A stretch of 64,000 nt of DNA from Streptomyces sp. NBC_00443. GTDB taxonomy: Bacteria; Actinomycetota; Actinomycetes; Streptomycetales; Streptomycetaceae. The translations under genes were made by a program, and so were the position numbers. The stretch spans positions 4,278,001-4,342,000 of the forward strand of contig NZ_CP107917.1 of NCBI RefSeq assembly GCF_036014175.1. Direction: 5' to 3'. This document shows, piece after piece, positions 52,791 through 61,844 of the stretch (positions are counted from its first letter, which is position 1; the number at the start of each line of letters is the position of its first letter). Under the pieces are notes generated by a model, which worked only from the letters and a program-made list of their open reading frames with translations, ran no database searches and had not been told where the DNA came from.

Positions 52791-53522
52791 TCACCAGGAG
52801 ATGGCGTCCTCCATCTCCTGCTGCCAGTACGTGACCTTGAGCGAGTCGTCGACGTGGACGCCCTTCGCGGGCAGGGACGGGTGGGCGCCCGTGCCGACGC
52901 TCTCGTTGCCGGAGCGGCCCTGGAAGTAGACGGACAGGGTCTTCACGGTGTGGCCGTTGGCGCCGCTGCCGTCGGCCGCCGAGAGGTTCACGGAGGCGTA
53001 GCCGGACTCGCCGGGCTGGAGCGTGACGACTGCCTGGGGCTGCGAGTCCTCGATGACCGGGGGCACGGACTGGGCCTCGCCGAAGCGGACGGCCGGGTAG
53101 CCGTAGAGGTAGCAGGTCTTGCTGCCGGTGTTGGTCACCGTGAGCAGCATGTGGTTCAGGGGGCGGTTCAGCGGGGCGGCGACCGTCTTGGTGTTGGAGC
53201 CCTCGCAGGTGACCGGCTTGGCGGCGGAGGAGGCGGGCGTCTTCGACGTGGGGGTCTGCGCCGCGGTGCCCGAACCGTTGGTGGAGGCCTTGGCTCCCGC
53301 GGAGCCCGAGGAGTTCGCGGAGCCCGAGGAAGAGTCGGACCCGGTGTCCGAAGCAGGGGTGCCGGCGGACTGGCCCGTGCTCGTGGAGGGCTGCACCTTC
53401 GACGACGCACCCTCGTCCTGGACGCCCGATCCGTTGCTGCAGGCGCCCAGGGAGAGCGTGGCGAGGACTGCGGTCGCGGCGGCGCCGGCCAGGCGGATGC
53501 GGGAGGTGCGGAGCTTCGACAT
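52791..53522 (-). CDS. DUF4232 lipoprotein
   Basis: 243 residues. Signal peptide with lipobox LSLGAC (Cys ~28), a 70-residue Ser/Gly/Thr/Ala linker, then DUF4232 (~100-243): TCEGSNTKTVAAPLN, MLLTVTNTGSKTCYLYGYPAVRFG, VTLQPGESGYASVNLS. The two Cys (TCEG, KTCYL) probably form a disulfide. Widely present in Streptomyces on the outer membrane face; function unknown. Confidence 0.85.
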   Translation of the reverse strand: MSKLRTSRIRLAGAAATAVLATLSLGACSNGSGVQDEGASSKVQPSTSTGQSAGTPASDTGSDSSSGSANSSGSAGAKASTNGSGTAAQTPTSKTPASSAAKPVTCEGSNTKTVAAPLNRPLNHMLLTVTNTGSKTCYLYGYPAVRFGEAQSVPPVIEDSQPQAVVTLQPGESGYASVNLSAADGSGANGHTVKTLSVYFQGRSGNESVGTGAHPSLPAKGVHVDDSLKVTYWQQEMEDAISW

Positions 53523-53693
53523 GTGGCTGTGCCCTTCGTGTTCCGGTGGGTGGTGACTGGATGACCGAAGCTTGTGCGGTGATCCGTCCCAGCGGCCACG
53601 GATGACGGGCAGTTGGGGACGCCGGAACGCTGGAATGCACCCTGACCAGGGAGAATGCGGTCGGCCTGGAACGCTCTTCTGGGACACGAGGGC

Positions 53694-53730
53694 TCCCGCA
53701 ACGAACCTCTTCGCGAGGTTCGTTGCGGGA
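53694..53730. terminator. Perfect 16-bp hairpin
   Basis: TCCCGCAACGAACCTC-TTCGC-GAGGTTCGTTGCGGGA, no mismatch, immediately downstream of the minus-strand gene ending at 53748. Likely its terminator. Confidence 0.85.
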
Positions 53731-53747
53731 GTTCGGGGTCGTGGGGG

Positions 53748-54875
53748 TCAGCCCGCCTGCGACGGGGTCTGCTTGACGCCGTCGACGACGGCCCGGTTGA
53801 TGATCGCGCTCGTGTACATCACCGTGCCGGGCTTGATCAGAGCGGACTCGCCGGTGGCCTTGCGTACCTGGACGCTGCGGTCCCCGAGGAAGACATGGGT
53901 CTTCTTGTCGAAGATCCACTCCTCGCGCTGGCCGCTGGTCTCGTCGAGCCGGGCCACCGCGACGCCGTGCCGTCCCACCGCGTCCACGGCGTCGTTCACG
54001 ACGACGACGCCCGGGATCTTCTCGGCGGCCTTGAACAGCGCCGAGTAGAGCTCCGCCGGCGGGTAGCTCTCGCCGAGCAGGTCCCCGATCGTGGTGAACG
54101 CCTGCTGGTCGGGCGAGTTGCCCATCCCCTCCGTCTCCTTGTAGATCTTGGCCAGCAGTGCGTCGGGGTCGGTGGTGAGCTTGGCGAGGTAGTCGTACGA
54201 CGGAGCGTTGAGGTACGCCTCGCGCTCGTTGCCCTGCTCGTCGGGGAGGCTCAGGGTCTCGCCCTCGGGGCTGTCGTTGACCGCGGGGTCGATCAGCCAG
54301 CCCTTGGTGCCGTCGGCGGACATCCACACCTGCCGGCGGTGCAGCTGGTGGCTGGCCAGGCTGCTCTCGTCGCCGACGGTCCTGACGAACGTGTCGGCCG
54401 TCTTGGACTCCACGTAGACGTACTGGCCGGGCTTGACGGTCGGGTGGGACACGTCGGCCGCCGCCAGCGAGATCTGGTCGAGCAGCTGCGGGACTCCTTC
54501 GGTGCTCGCGGCGCCGAGCTGCGTGGTCAGGGCCGGTCCCGTCGCGAGGGCGCCGTCCTGGGCTCCGTCACGGCCGCCCGTGACTCCGCCACCGCCGGAC
54601 ACCGCGAACCCGGCGACGACGATGCCGGCCACGGCGGCCGCCATGGCGGGCAGCACGATCGCCGGACGCGGCAGTCGCAACCGTCGTACCTTCGCCGGGG
54701 CTTCGGAGGCTGCCGTCGCCGTGCGCTCTTCCTGCTGCATGTCGTGGATCTGGGCCATCAGGCGCTCCCTGTGGAACTCGTGACGGCCCACCGGCAGGTC
54801 ACGCGCCGTCCGGGACAGGAGCTCGGCGCTCTCATCCCGCTCTGCCGGGTTCTGCCGGGACGTGTTCGCGTTCAT
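53748..54875 (-). CDS. CU044_5270-type membrane protein, partner of an ECF sigma factor
   Basis: 375 residues. Cytoplasmic N-terminus (~1-75) with RDLPVGRHEFHRERLMAQI, one TM (~77-98), then an outer domain of ~275 residues (GQYVYVESKTADTFVRTVGDE, RRQVWMSADGTKGWLID, PSYDYLAKLTTDPDALLAKIYKE, GVAVARLDETSGQREEWIFDKKTHVFLGDR). This family regularly follows ECF sigma genes in actinomycetes and behaves as a membrane-bound regulator. Coupled to the sigma gene by ATGA. Confidence 0.82.
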   Translation of the reverse strand: MNANTSRQNPAERDESAELLSRTARDLPVGRHEFHRERLMAQIHDMQQEERTATAASEAPAKVRRLRLPRPAIVLPAMAAAVAGIVVAGFAVSGGGGVTGGRDGAQDGALATGPALTTQLGAASTEGVPQLLDQISLAAADVSHPTVKPGQYVYVESKTADTFVRTVGDESSLASHQLHRRQVWMSADGTKGWLIDPAVNDSPEGETLSLPDEQGNEREAYLNAPSYDYLAKLTTDPDALLAKIYKETEGMGNSPDQQAFTTIGDLLGESYPPAELYSALFKAAEKIPGVVVVNDAVDAVGRHGVAVARLDETSGQREEWIFDKKTHVFLGDRSVQVRKATGESALIKPGTVMYTSAIINRAVVDGVKQTPSQAG

Positions 54876-55516
54876 CGGTTTCCTTCCTGTGCGGGCCGTA
54901 TCGCGTTTGTGTGATCGCCTCTTATCTGTCGGCCGAGCAGGCCGCCTTCCCGTTTCCCGCGAACTTTCCAGTCCTGCCTGCCGGTTGCGGGCGCCTCCGC
55001 CAGCGCACGCAGCTTCCTGCGGGCCCGGGAGAGCCGGGAGGCCACCGTTCCGACCGGGATGCCCAGCGCCTCGGCCGCGGCCTCGTAGTCCAGGCCCTCC
55101 CCCAGGCAGAGCGTGATGACCTCGCGCTCCGGTCTGCGCAGCGCGGCGAGCGCGTTGAGGGCCGTCGCGAGGCGCCGCCGGTCGTCGACCCGGTCGGCCA
55201 CCTCGTCGGCGTGGTCGGCCACCGACAGCTCGGCCGCCGCGGCCGCGTTGGCCGCCGCCCGGTATCGCCGGTTGCTCCGGTACTGGTTGCGCGCCGTGTT
55301 GGTGGCGATGCCCAGCAGCCAGGGCCGCAGGGAGCCGCCCTCCGGCTCGACCCTGTCGCGCAGCCGCCATGCCTCCAGGAAGGTCGCCGCCATCACGTCC
55401 TCGGCCACCGACCAGTCGGCGGTCAGCCGGAAGGCATGGTTGTAGACCGCGCGGGAGTAGCTGTCGAAGAGCTCGGCGAACGCGCTCGACTCCCCGGCCC
55501 GTACCCGGGTCCGCAT
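54872..55516 (-). CDS. ECF RNA polymerase sigma factor
   Basis: 214 residues from ATG with GAGGTGAG upstream. Region 2: ESSAFAELFDSYSRAVYNHAFRLTADWSVAEDVMAATFLEAWRLR (~8-53) with an acidic helix and the R/W pair of region 2.3-2.4. Region 4: LAALRRPEREVITLCLGEGLDYEAAAEALGIPVGTVASRLSRARRKLRAL (~118-168). A basic ~40-residue C-terminal tail follows. Drives the membrane partner downstream; the regulon is unknown. Confidence 0.92.
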   Translation of the reverse strand: MRTRVRAGESSAFAELFDSYSRAVYNHAFRLTADWSVAEDVMAATFLEAWRLRDRVEPEGGSLRPWLLGIATNTARNQYRSNRRYRAAANAAAAAELSVADHADEVADRVDDRRRLATALNALAALRRPEREVITLCLGEGLDYEAAAEALGIPVGTVASRLSRARRKLRALAEAPATGRQDWKVRGKREGGLLGRQIRGDHTNAIRPAQEGNR

Positions 55517-55762
55517 ATGAGTGCTCACCTCAATGAGCTGTCCGGCACCCCACACCGGCTTCCCGTGACCTGCATCACACTCGGCGTCCCTGCGCCGGCG
55601 AACGAACACCCCGCATGCTCTCACCCGGCCGATCGGACCGAGAGGCCTGGCCGTTCGGACCGCGGGCCTGGCCGGTCGGCCGACGCGGTGCCGTCGGGTG
55701 GCTGCCTAGGGTCGGTCCCGACCGGACACGATCGGATACCGCAGCCCGAGGGGGAGCGTTCG

Positions 55763-56995
55763 ATGGATCAGCGACGGAGTACCGGAGTGCAGAACGGCGC
55801 CACGGACATGGCCGGAGCCACCGTGGAGTTCGAGTGCGACGTCATGGACCTGCTCGTGGCGGCGCTGAGCAGTGCGATCAGGCATGAGGCAGCGGTCGTA
55901 GGGACCGAGAACCTGCTGGCCGCGCTCGTCATGGGAGAGACGGACGCGGGCGCGGCGATCGCCCCGGGGATGCGGAAGGCCGGTGCGCTCGGTGGCCTGA
56001 TCGCCGGTCGGGGCGGTCGGGGCTGGGTGAGCGACGACGGGGACGAGGACGCGGGCGCGACCGTCGCGGCCGGTGCCGACGAGGACGAGGTCACCGCCGC
56101 CTGGCGTGAGGTGCACTGGCGGTCCGGGCTCGCGAAGCGCGGGCCGGCCGCGGACGACGGCCGTGAGTTGCCCGGGATGTCCGGCGCCCTGCGACGGTGC
56201 CTGCTGCTCGCGCTGGCGTCGGCGCGCACCGAAGGTACGGTCTCGGTGCGCTGCCGGCATGTGGCGAGCGCGCTGCTGGAACTGCCGGAGAGTCGGGCCC
56301 GGGAGGCGTTGGTGCTGCAGCGGCTGGACCTGACAGCCGCGGCGACCGCACTCGACGCGCTGGACGCGGGCGCCCCGGCGCAGACCGAGCTGCCGGAATC
56401 CCGTGGCGTCACCCTTCTCCGCCGGGCCGGGACGCTCGGCAAGAGCGGCAACCGGCTGACGCGCGCGCTGACTTCGTGGACCTCCGGGGCCGGCGTGTAC
56501 GGCTCACCGGTCGTGTTCGCGGTGACCGTCGAGGCCGTACGGCAGGCTGCGCGGTGCGGGCGTTCCGCGGCGGAGCCGGTGGATCTGCTGCTGGGCATCC
56601 TGGCCCTGGACCGCTCCCTTGCCGTTGCCGGACGTTCCCTGCCCGAGGAACTGGCCGACGCCAACTCCGCCGCCGCGCTGCTGCGCAGGCATGGCGTACG
56701 GCAGGACTCCCTGACCCGTGTGGCGAGGGAACGCACGGCGACAGCCACTGCGGCCGGCGCCTGCGCATCGGATCGCGAGGCCGACCGGATACGGCTCTCC
56801 GACTCCGCCGAGCGGGCCAAGGCAGTCGCCCGGCTCACCGCCGCCGAGCACGGTTCATCGTCGGTCGGTACGGTCCACCTGCTGGCCGCGCTGCTCGAAG
56901 CCGAGGACACCCAGGTGGCCCGGCTCCTGCCGACCGTCTCGCGCGTGGACGTCGCCGCGCTGCGGGCGGAGTTGCCGCGCCGGGCGGGCGCGTGA
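55763..56995 (+). CDS. Clp-N-domain (ClpC N-like) protein without ATPase
   Basis: 410 residues. Repeated Clp-N-type helices: DLLVAALSSAIRHEAAVVGTENLLAALVMGE (~28-58), a middle block LRRCLLLALASARTEGTVSVRCRHVASALLE (~145-175), and RAKAVARLTAAEHGSSSVGTVHLLAALLEAEDTQVARLL (~355-395). There are no Walker A/B motifs, so it is not an unfoldase. Its stop overlaps the sensor kinase start (GTGA), which implies a role in the same signalling unit, perhaps substrate or partner binding. Confidence 0.8.
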   Translation: MDQRRSTGVQNGATDMAGATVEFECDVMDLLVAALSSAIRHEAAVVGTENLLAALVMGETDAGAAIAPGMRKAGALGGLIAGRGGRGWVSDDGDEDAGATVAAGADEDEVTAAWREVHWRSGLAKRGPAADDGRELPGMSGALRRCLLLALASARTEGTVSVRCRHVASALLELPESRAREALVLQRLDLTAAATALDALDAGAPAQTELPESRGVTLLRRAGTLGKSGNRLTRALTSWTSGAGVYGSPVVFAVTVEAVRQAARCGRSAAEPVDLLLGILALDRSLAVAGRSLPEELADANSAAALLRRHGVRQDSLTRVARERTATATAAGACASDREADRIRLSDSAERAKAVARLTAAEHGSSSVGTVHLLAALLEAEDTQVARLLPTVSRVDVAALRAELPRRAGA

Positions 56996-58404
56996 CCCAC
57001 GGGGACGTGACAGAACGCCGCCCCATCAGTACGGCCCTGCGCCCCACCGCACGCCGTACGGTCGCCGTCGACGCGTCGCTGTCCGCGCTGACGGCGGTCC
57101 TCGGGCTGCTGCCGCTGCTGCTGGTGCACGCGCAGCACCCGGTCCTGGCGGTCCTGGAAGCACTGTGGGCAGCGCTGCTCGTCGCCGTACGGCGTGGCCG
57201 TCCCGTCGCCGCGGTGCTGGGTGCCGCGCCGCTGGTCATGGGCGGCAACGTGTGGACGCTGCCGGTGATCGCGCTGATCGTGCTGTCCGCCACGCGCCGT
57301 ATCGCACCGTCCCGGCGTGCTTGGCGGGCCGTGGGCGCGGCCTGTGCCGTCCTCGGTGTCCTGACCGTCGCCGTCGGCCTGTTCCGGTGGGAACACCTGC
57401 CGACGGCCCTGGCCGACAACGCGATCTCCGCGGCGCTCCTCCTGCTGCTCCCCGCCCTGTCGGGGACCCTGCTGGGCCGCCGCCGGCCCTTGACCGGCCT
57501 GCTGCGGGAGCGCAACGCCTATCTGGAGCAGACCCGTACGCTCACCGCGGAGGCGGCCCGGCTGGCGGAGCGGACCCGGATCGCGGGCGAGATGCACGAT
57601 CTCCTGGGCCACCGGCTGAGCCTGATCTCGGTGCACGCGGGAGCGCTGGAACTCGCCGCCGCCCGGCAGGCGCCGCCCCTGGTGGGGCAGGTCGAACTGC
57701 TGCGCACGACCGCCGGCACGGCCATGGAGGAGCTGCGCGAGATCCTCGGCGTCCTGCGGCGAGCGGAGCTTGCGGATGCGATGGATCCGCCGGACGGGAG
57801 CGCGAAGGGGGGCACGGGCGAGCGCGGGACGCGCGAGGACATCACCGCCCTGGTGACACAGTCCCGGCAGGCAGGCGGCGGCCCGGTCGAGCTGGACTGG
57901 TCGGTTCCCGGTACGGCCGAGGTGGGCGCCCGTGCCCGGCAGGCGATCCACCGGGTGGTCCGCGAGGGGCTGACGAACGTGCTGAAACACGCGTCCGGCG
58001 CGCCCACCCAGGTGGCGGTCAGGGGCACGGACGCAGGCATCGACGTCGACGTCACGAACGGGCCGCCGGGCGAGGCCGTCCGTTCACAGGGCGGAACTCA
58101 CAGTGGCCTGGCCGGACTTCACGAGCGCATCTCGTTGCTCGGCGGCACATTCGAGGCCGGGCCCCTGCCGGACGGCGGCTTCCGCGTGGCGGCACGGCTG
58201 CCGGCCGAGGCGATCAGGTCCGTGTCCGGGCCGCTCCCGGAGACCTCCGCCGGGCCACTCCCACCCCCGAGAGGAGCCCACGCCCCGCTGTCGACCGAGG
58301 TCCTGACCTGGCCGCGCGTCCTCGGAGCCAGCTGCGCGTCCGTCCTCGTGGTCCTGCCGACGGCGGGCTTCCTCGTCGTCGTGCTGCTGGCGGCGCTCAG
58401 GTGA
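56992..58404 (+). CDS. Two-component sensor histidine kinase (NarL/DesK type)
   Basis: 470 residues from GTG. About five N-terminal TM helices (~25-165), H box RIAGEMHDLLGHRLSLISVH near 200, dimerisation helices, N box VREGLTNVLKHA near 323, and LAGLHERISLLGGTF near 370 as G box. An extra C-terminal TM pair (~440-468) follows a Pro-rich linker, unusual for this family. It probably phosphorylates the response regulator 46 bases on. Coupled to the Clp-N gene. Confidence 0.9.
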   Translation: MTHGDVTERRPISTALRPTARRTVAVDASLSALTAVLGLLPLLLVHAQHPVLAVLEALWAALLVAVRRGRPVAAVLGAAPLVMGGNVWTLPVIALIVLSATRRIAPSRRAWRAVGAACAVLGVLTVAVGLFRWEHLPTALADNAISAALLLLLPALSGTLLGRRRPLTGLLRERNAYLEQTRTLTAEAARLAERTRIAGEMHDLLGHRLSLISVHAGALELAAARQAPPLVGQVELLRTTAGTAMEELREILGVLRRAELADAMDPPDGSAKGGTGERGTREDITALVTQSRQAGGGPVELDWSVPGTAEVGARARQAIHRVVREGLTNVLKHASGAPTQVAVRGTDAGIDVDVTNGPPGEAVRSQGGTHSGLAGLHERISLLGGTFEAGPLPDGGFRVAARLPAEAIRSVSGPLPETSAGPLPPPRGAHAPLSTEVLTWPRVLGASCASVLVVLPTAGFLVVVLLAALR

Positions 58405-58450
58405 ATCCCGAAGGGGCTGAGCCACAACGGCCAAGTTCTAGGATGAGCCG

Positions 58451-59104
58451 ATGATCCGGGTCCTGATCGCCGACGACGAGGCGCTGATGCGCACCGGTAT
58501 CCGGCTGATCCTGGAGAACGCCGACGACATCGAGGTCGTGGCCGAAGCCGGGGACGGCAGGGAGGCCGCCGCGGCCTGTCGCGCCCAGGACGTCGACGTC
58601 GCCCTGCTGGACATCCAGATGCCGGTCAGGGACGGCATCACGGCCGCCGAGGACATCACCCGCCTGTCGCCCCGTACGAGTGTCGTGATGCTGACGGCCT
58701 TCGGTGAGGAGGCGAGCGTCACGCGCGCCCTGCGGGCCGGCGCCAACGGTTACCTCCTCAAGGACACGGGCCCCACCGAACTGATCCGCGCCGTGCAGCT
58801 CGCCGCGAAGGGCGAACCGGTCCTGGCACCCCGCGTCACCCGCCAACTGCTGGAACGCCATGTGCAGTCCGGCCGCGGCACCGAGGCCGCCCTGCACAGG
58901 ATCGCGGAACTGACCCCCGCCGAGCGTGATGTCCTGCGCCTGCTCGGTACGGGACTGTCGAACTCGGAGATCGCCGGCCGGCTGTACCTCAGCGCCGGCA
59001 CCGTCAAGGCGCACATCAGCCGCATCCTGACCCGCACCGGCTGCGCCAACCGTGTCCAGGCGGCCGTACTGGCGCACGACGCCGGACTGCTCGACGGCCG
59101 CTGA
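58451..59104 (+). CDS. NarL/LuxR-family response regulator
   Basis: 217 residues. Receiver domain: VLIADDEALMRTG (acidic pair ~9-10), phospho-acceptor in VALLDIQMPVRDG (Asp ~54), Lys in LLKDTGP (~104). Output HTH: LTPAERDVLRLLGTGLSNSEIAGRLYLSAGTVKAHISRILTRTG (~150-195). Cognate of the adjacent kinase. Target genes are unknown; self-regulation of the Clp-N operon is likely. Confidence 0.95.
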   Translation: MIRVLIADDEALMRTGIRLILENADDIEVVAEAGDGREAAAACRAQDVDVALLDIQMPVRDGITAAEDITRLSPRTSVVMLTAFGEEASVTRALRAGANGYLLKDTGPTELIRAVQLAAKGEPVLAPRVTRQLLERHVQSGRGTEAALHRIAELTPAERDVLRLLGTGLSNSEIAGRLYLSAGTVKAHISRILTRTGCANRVQAAVLAHDAGLLDGR

Positions 59105-59134
59105 GCCGGCGGGCAAGGCCCCGGGTGCGGACGA

Positions 59135-59169
59135 CGGACCGGGGAGCTGGGCGGGGCCTCCCCGGTCCG
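59135..59169 (+). terminator. Terminator after response regulator
   Basis: CGGACCGGGGA / TCCCCGGTCCG, 11-bp perfect stem. The right arm is repeated twice more directly (to 59191), so alternative stems can form with the next copies. Confidence 0.75.
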
Positions 59170-59191
59170 TCCCCGGTCCGTCCCCGGTCCG
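59159..59191. repeat. Three tandem 11-bp repeats
   Basis: TCCCCGGTCCG three times exactly, overlapping the terminator arm, between two convergent genes. Confidence 0.9.
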
Positions 59192-59209
59192 GTGCGGGAC
59201 TCGTGCAGG

Positions 59210-60130
59210 TCAGTCCTGGTGTTCGACGTCCGTGCCGGGGCCGCCCGACAGCGTGTCCGTGCCCGGGCCGCCGTACAGCTTGTCGTTGCCGCTGTTGCCG
59301 AACAGCGTGTCGTCGCCGCTGTTGCCGTACAGGATGTCGGCGCCGGGGCCGCCGTAGAGGAAGTCGCTTCCGGTGCCGCCGCGAAGGGTGTCGTTGCCGT
59401 CCGAGCCGTTCAGGCGCTGGCGGCCCGCTCCGCCGTAGAGGAGGTCGTTGCCGGCACCCCCGTCCGCGTCGCTCTCGTCGCCGTCGAGGTGGATCGTGTC
59501 GACGCCGGCCTGGCCCAGGACGATGGAGGATTCGGCGCCGTTGAGTGTGTCGTTGCCGTCCCCGCCGCTCACCGTCCCCGCCACGCCCAGCTTGACGGTG
59601 TCGTCGCCGGATCCGCCCTGGAGCTGGTTGCCGTCGACGCTGCCGGTGTGGGTGTAGGTGTCCTTGCCGGGGCCCAGGTCGATCGTGGCCAGGTAGTAGG
59701 TCTGGTCGGTGGCGTTGTCGTAGGTGATGGTGTCGTTGCCGTCGCCGAGGTTCATGGACAGCGTGGCGTACGGGTCCTGGCTGTCGAGGGTGGTCTGCGT
59801 GCAGGAGACCTTGGTGCGGTCCGCGCTGTCGGGGTAGGTGCAGTCCCCCTCCGTCGGCGCGATGGATATCGGGACCACGTCGTCGATGACGTAGGTGATG
59901 CTCGCCAGGCCGTCGGATGCCGTCGCGGTGACGGTCACCTTGTTGGTCTGGCCGGACGCCGCCGTGTAGACGACCGACTTGCCGCCGAGGCTTGCGTCCA
60001 CGGTTGCCGACGGCGTCGCGGCACCGGCCACCGCCGGCAGGGCGATCGACGCGGTCAGCGCCGTGCCGATGGCCAGGGTCAGGGCCGATGCGGCGGTTAA
60101 GGCCTTGCGGCGGACGGGGCGAGAGACCAT
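59210..60130 (-). CDS. Secreted RTX-like calcium-binding repeat protein
   Basis: 306 residues. Signal peptide (LTAASALTLAIGTALTASIALPAVAGAA). A ~100-residue N-terminal domain (SLGGKSVVYTAASGQTNKVTVTATASDG...) has one CTYPDS..KVSCTQT disulfide pair. The C-terminal half has about nine units of GG.G.D.L.G / G.SGDDTLFG / GGPGTDTLSG, the parallel beta-roll that binds Ca2+. It lacks a protease or lipase domain and a type I secretion context; Sec export is expected. Role unknown. Confidence 0.88.
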   Translation of the reverse strand: MVSRPVRRKALTAASALTLAIGTALTASIALPAVAGAATPSATVDASLGGKSVVYTAASGQTNKVTVTATASDGLASITYVIDDVVPISIAPTEGDCTYPDSADRTKVSCTQTTLDSQDPYATLSMNLGDGNDTITYDNATDQTYYLATIDLGPGKDTYTHTGSVDGNQLQGGSGDDTVKLGVAGTVSGGDGNDTLNGAESSIVLGQAGVDTIHLDGDESDADGGAGNDLLYGGAGRQRLNGSDGNDTLRGGTGSDFLYGGPGADILYGNSGDDTLFGNSGNDKLYGGPGTDTLSGGPGTDVEHQD

Positions 60131-60320
60131 GAGAGAACCTCCGTGGGAAACATGTGGTTACGACAACCACATGTGACTCGCGGGGCCTGTGGGGGGTTGT
60201 GCAGGGTTTTGTACGGTCGCGTCGCGACGTGGCGTCGGGAGCGGGCACGCGGGGCGGCCTTACCAGCGGCTATCGCCACGGCGAAGCTCGGCTCGACACC
60301 TGACCGTCGGGCAGGTGTCG

Positions 60321-61844
60321 TCAGGAATTCACCTGATCGGGGGCCGGCTCATCGGCGGCCGACTCGGCCGCGGCGGCGATGTTGCGGATCATGCCCCCGA
60401 AGACCGCGGCGTGGAAGGGTGCCACGCCCCACCAGTACGCGTGCCCGGCGAGTCCGCGCGGATGGAACAGTGCCCGCTGCCGGTACACCGTGCGCCCCTG
60501 CGGATCCCGGTCGACGGTCATCTCCAGCCAGGCCAGGCCCGGCAGCCGCATCTCCGCCCGCAGCCTCAGCAGCCGGCCCGGCTCGATCTCCTCCACCCGC
60601 CAGAAGTCCAGACTGTCGCCGGCCCGCAGCCGGTTGGCGTCCCGGCGGCCCCGGCGCAGGCCCACTCCGCCGGCCAGCGCGTCCAGCCACCCGCGCAGGG
60701 ACCAGGCCACCGGCGAGGAGTACCAGCCGTTCTCGCCGCCGATCGCCTCGACCACCCGCCACAGCGCCTGCGGCGACGCCGCGACGGTGCGCTCACGGGC
60801 GTCCGAGTACAGGCTGCCGCCCGCCCAGTCGGGGTCGGTCGGCAGCGGATCGCTGGGGGCGCGGGGCGTCGCGGCCGAGGACCACCGCGTCGCCACGTCC
60901 GCATCCTGCACGCGCCGCAGCGCCAGCCTGATCGCGCGGTCGAGGCCGACGGGCCCGTCCGGCGGGTCCGGCACGTGACCGACGATGTCCCGTTCGGCAC
61001 ACACCACCTCGTGCTTCAGCGACTCGACCAGCGGGCGGGCGAGCGCGCCCGGCACCGGGGTGATCAGACCGACCCAGAGACTCGACAGCCGGGGCGTGAG
61101 CAGCGGCACGGGGACGATGACACGCCTGGGCAGCCCGGCGACGGCGGCGTACCGCCGCATCATGTCCTGGTAGGTGAGGATGTCCGGTCCGCCGATGTCG
61201 AAGGTGCGGTTCACGTCGTACGGCAGCCGCGCGCATCCCACGAGCAGGCGGAGCACGTCGCGCACGGCGATCGGCTGGATGCGGGTGCGCACCCAGCTCG
61301 GGGTCACCATCGCGGGGAGCCGCTCGGTCAGATACCGCAGCATCTCGAACGACGCCGACCCCGAACCGATGATCACGGCCGCCCGCAGTACGGCGGTCGG
61401 CACGCCCGAGGCCAGGAGGATGCGGCCCACTTCGGCGCGGGAGCGCAGATGGGGCGAAAGCGCGCGCTCCGGTACGCCGGCCGGGGTCAGCCCGCCGAGG
61501 TAGACGATCCGCCGGACGCCGGCGGCACGCGCCTGCTCACCGAAGACTCTCGCCGCACGCCGGTCGGTCTCCTCGAAGCCCCGCCCCGTACCCAGCGCGT
61601 GCACCAGGTAGTAGGCGACGTCGACCCCCTCCATCGCCGCCCGCACGGACCCCTCGTCCGTCACGTCCCCCCGCACGGCCTCAACCTGCCCGGCCCACGG
61701 ATGGTCCCGCAGCTTGCCGGGCGTACGGGCCAGACACCGCACGGAATGTCCGGCGCCCAGCAACTCCGGCACCAGCCGGCCGCCCAGATAGCCAGTGGCA
61801 CCCGTGACCAGGCAGCGCAGCGGCCGGTCGGCAGGGATCGTCAT
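60321..61844 (-). CDS. NAD(P)-binding epimerase-like protein with DUF2867 domain
   Basis: 507 residues from ATG with GTGAGG upstream. N-terminal atypical SDR: LVTGATGYLGGRLVPELL (~11-28), VRGDVTDEGSVRAAMEGVDVAYYLVHALG (~60-88), YLGGLTP, VLRAAVIIGSGSASFE. C-terminal ~160 residues form the DUF2867 region: NGWYSSPVAWSLRGWLDALAGGVGLRRGRRD, LLRLRAEMRLPGLAWLEMTVD, HPRGLAGHAYWWGVAPFHAAVFGGMI. This two-domain layout is common and conserved in actinobacteria; substrate not known. Confidence 0.87.
   Translation of the reverse strand: MTIPADRPLRCLVTGATGYLGGRLVPELLGAGHSVRCLARTPGKLRDHPWAGQVEAVRGDVTDEGSVRAAMEGVDVAYYLVHALGTGRGFEETDRRAARVFGEQARAAGVRRIVYLGGLTPAGVPERALSPHLRSRAEVGRILLASGVPTAVLRAAVIIGSGSASFEMLRYLTERLPAMVTPSWVRTRIQPIAVRDVLRLLVGCARLPYDVNRTFDIGGPDILTYQDMMRRYAAVAGLPRRVIVPVPLLTPRLSSLWVGLITPVPGALARPLVESLKHEVVCAERDIVGHVPDPPDGPVGLDRAIRLALRRVQDADVATRWSSAATPRAPSDPLPTDPDWAGGSLYSDARERTVAASPQALWRVVEAIGGENGWYSSPVAWSLRGWLDALAGGVGLRRGRRDANRLRAGDSLDFWRVEEIEPGRLLRLRAEMRLPGLAWLEMTVDRDPQGRTVYRQRALFHPRGLAGHAYWWGVAPFHAAVFGGMIRNIAAAAESAADEPAPDQVNS

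Noticed and set aside
55768..57990. A 740-codon open frame antisense to the Clp-N and kinase genes
   Set aside because: Low-complexity Arg/Ser/Ala translation with no motif; typical GC-rich shadow of two real genes.
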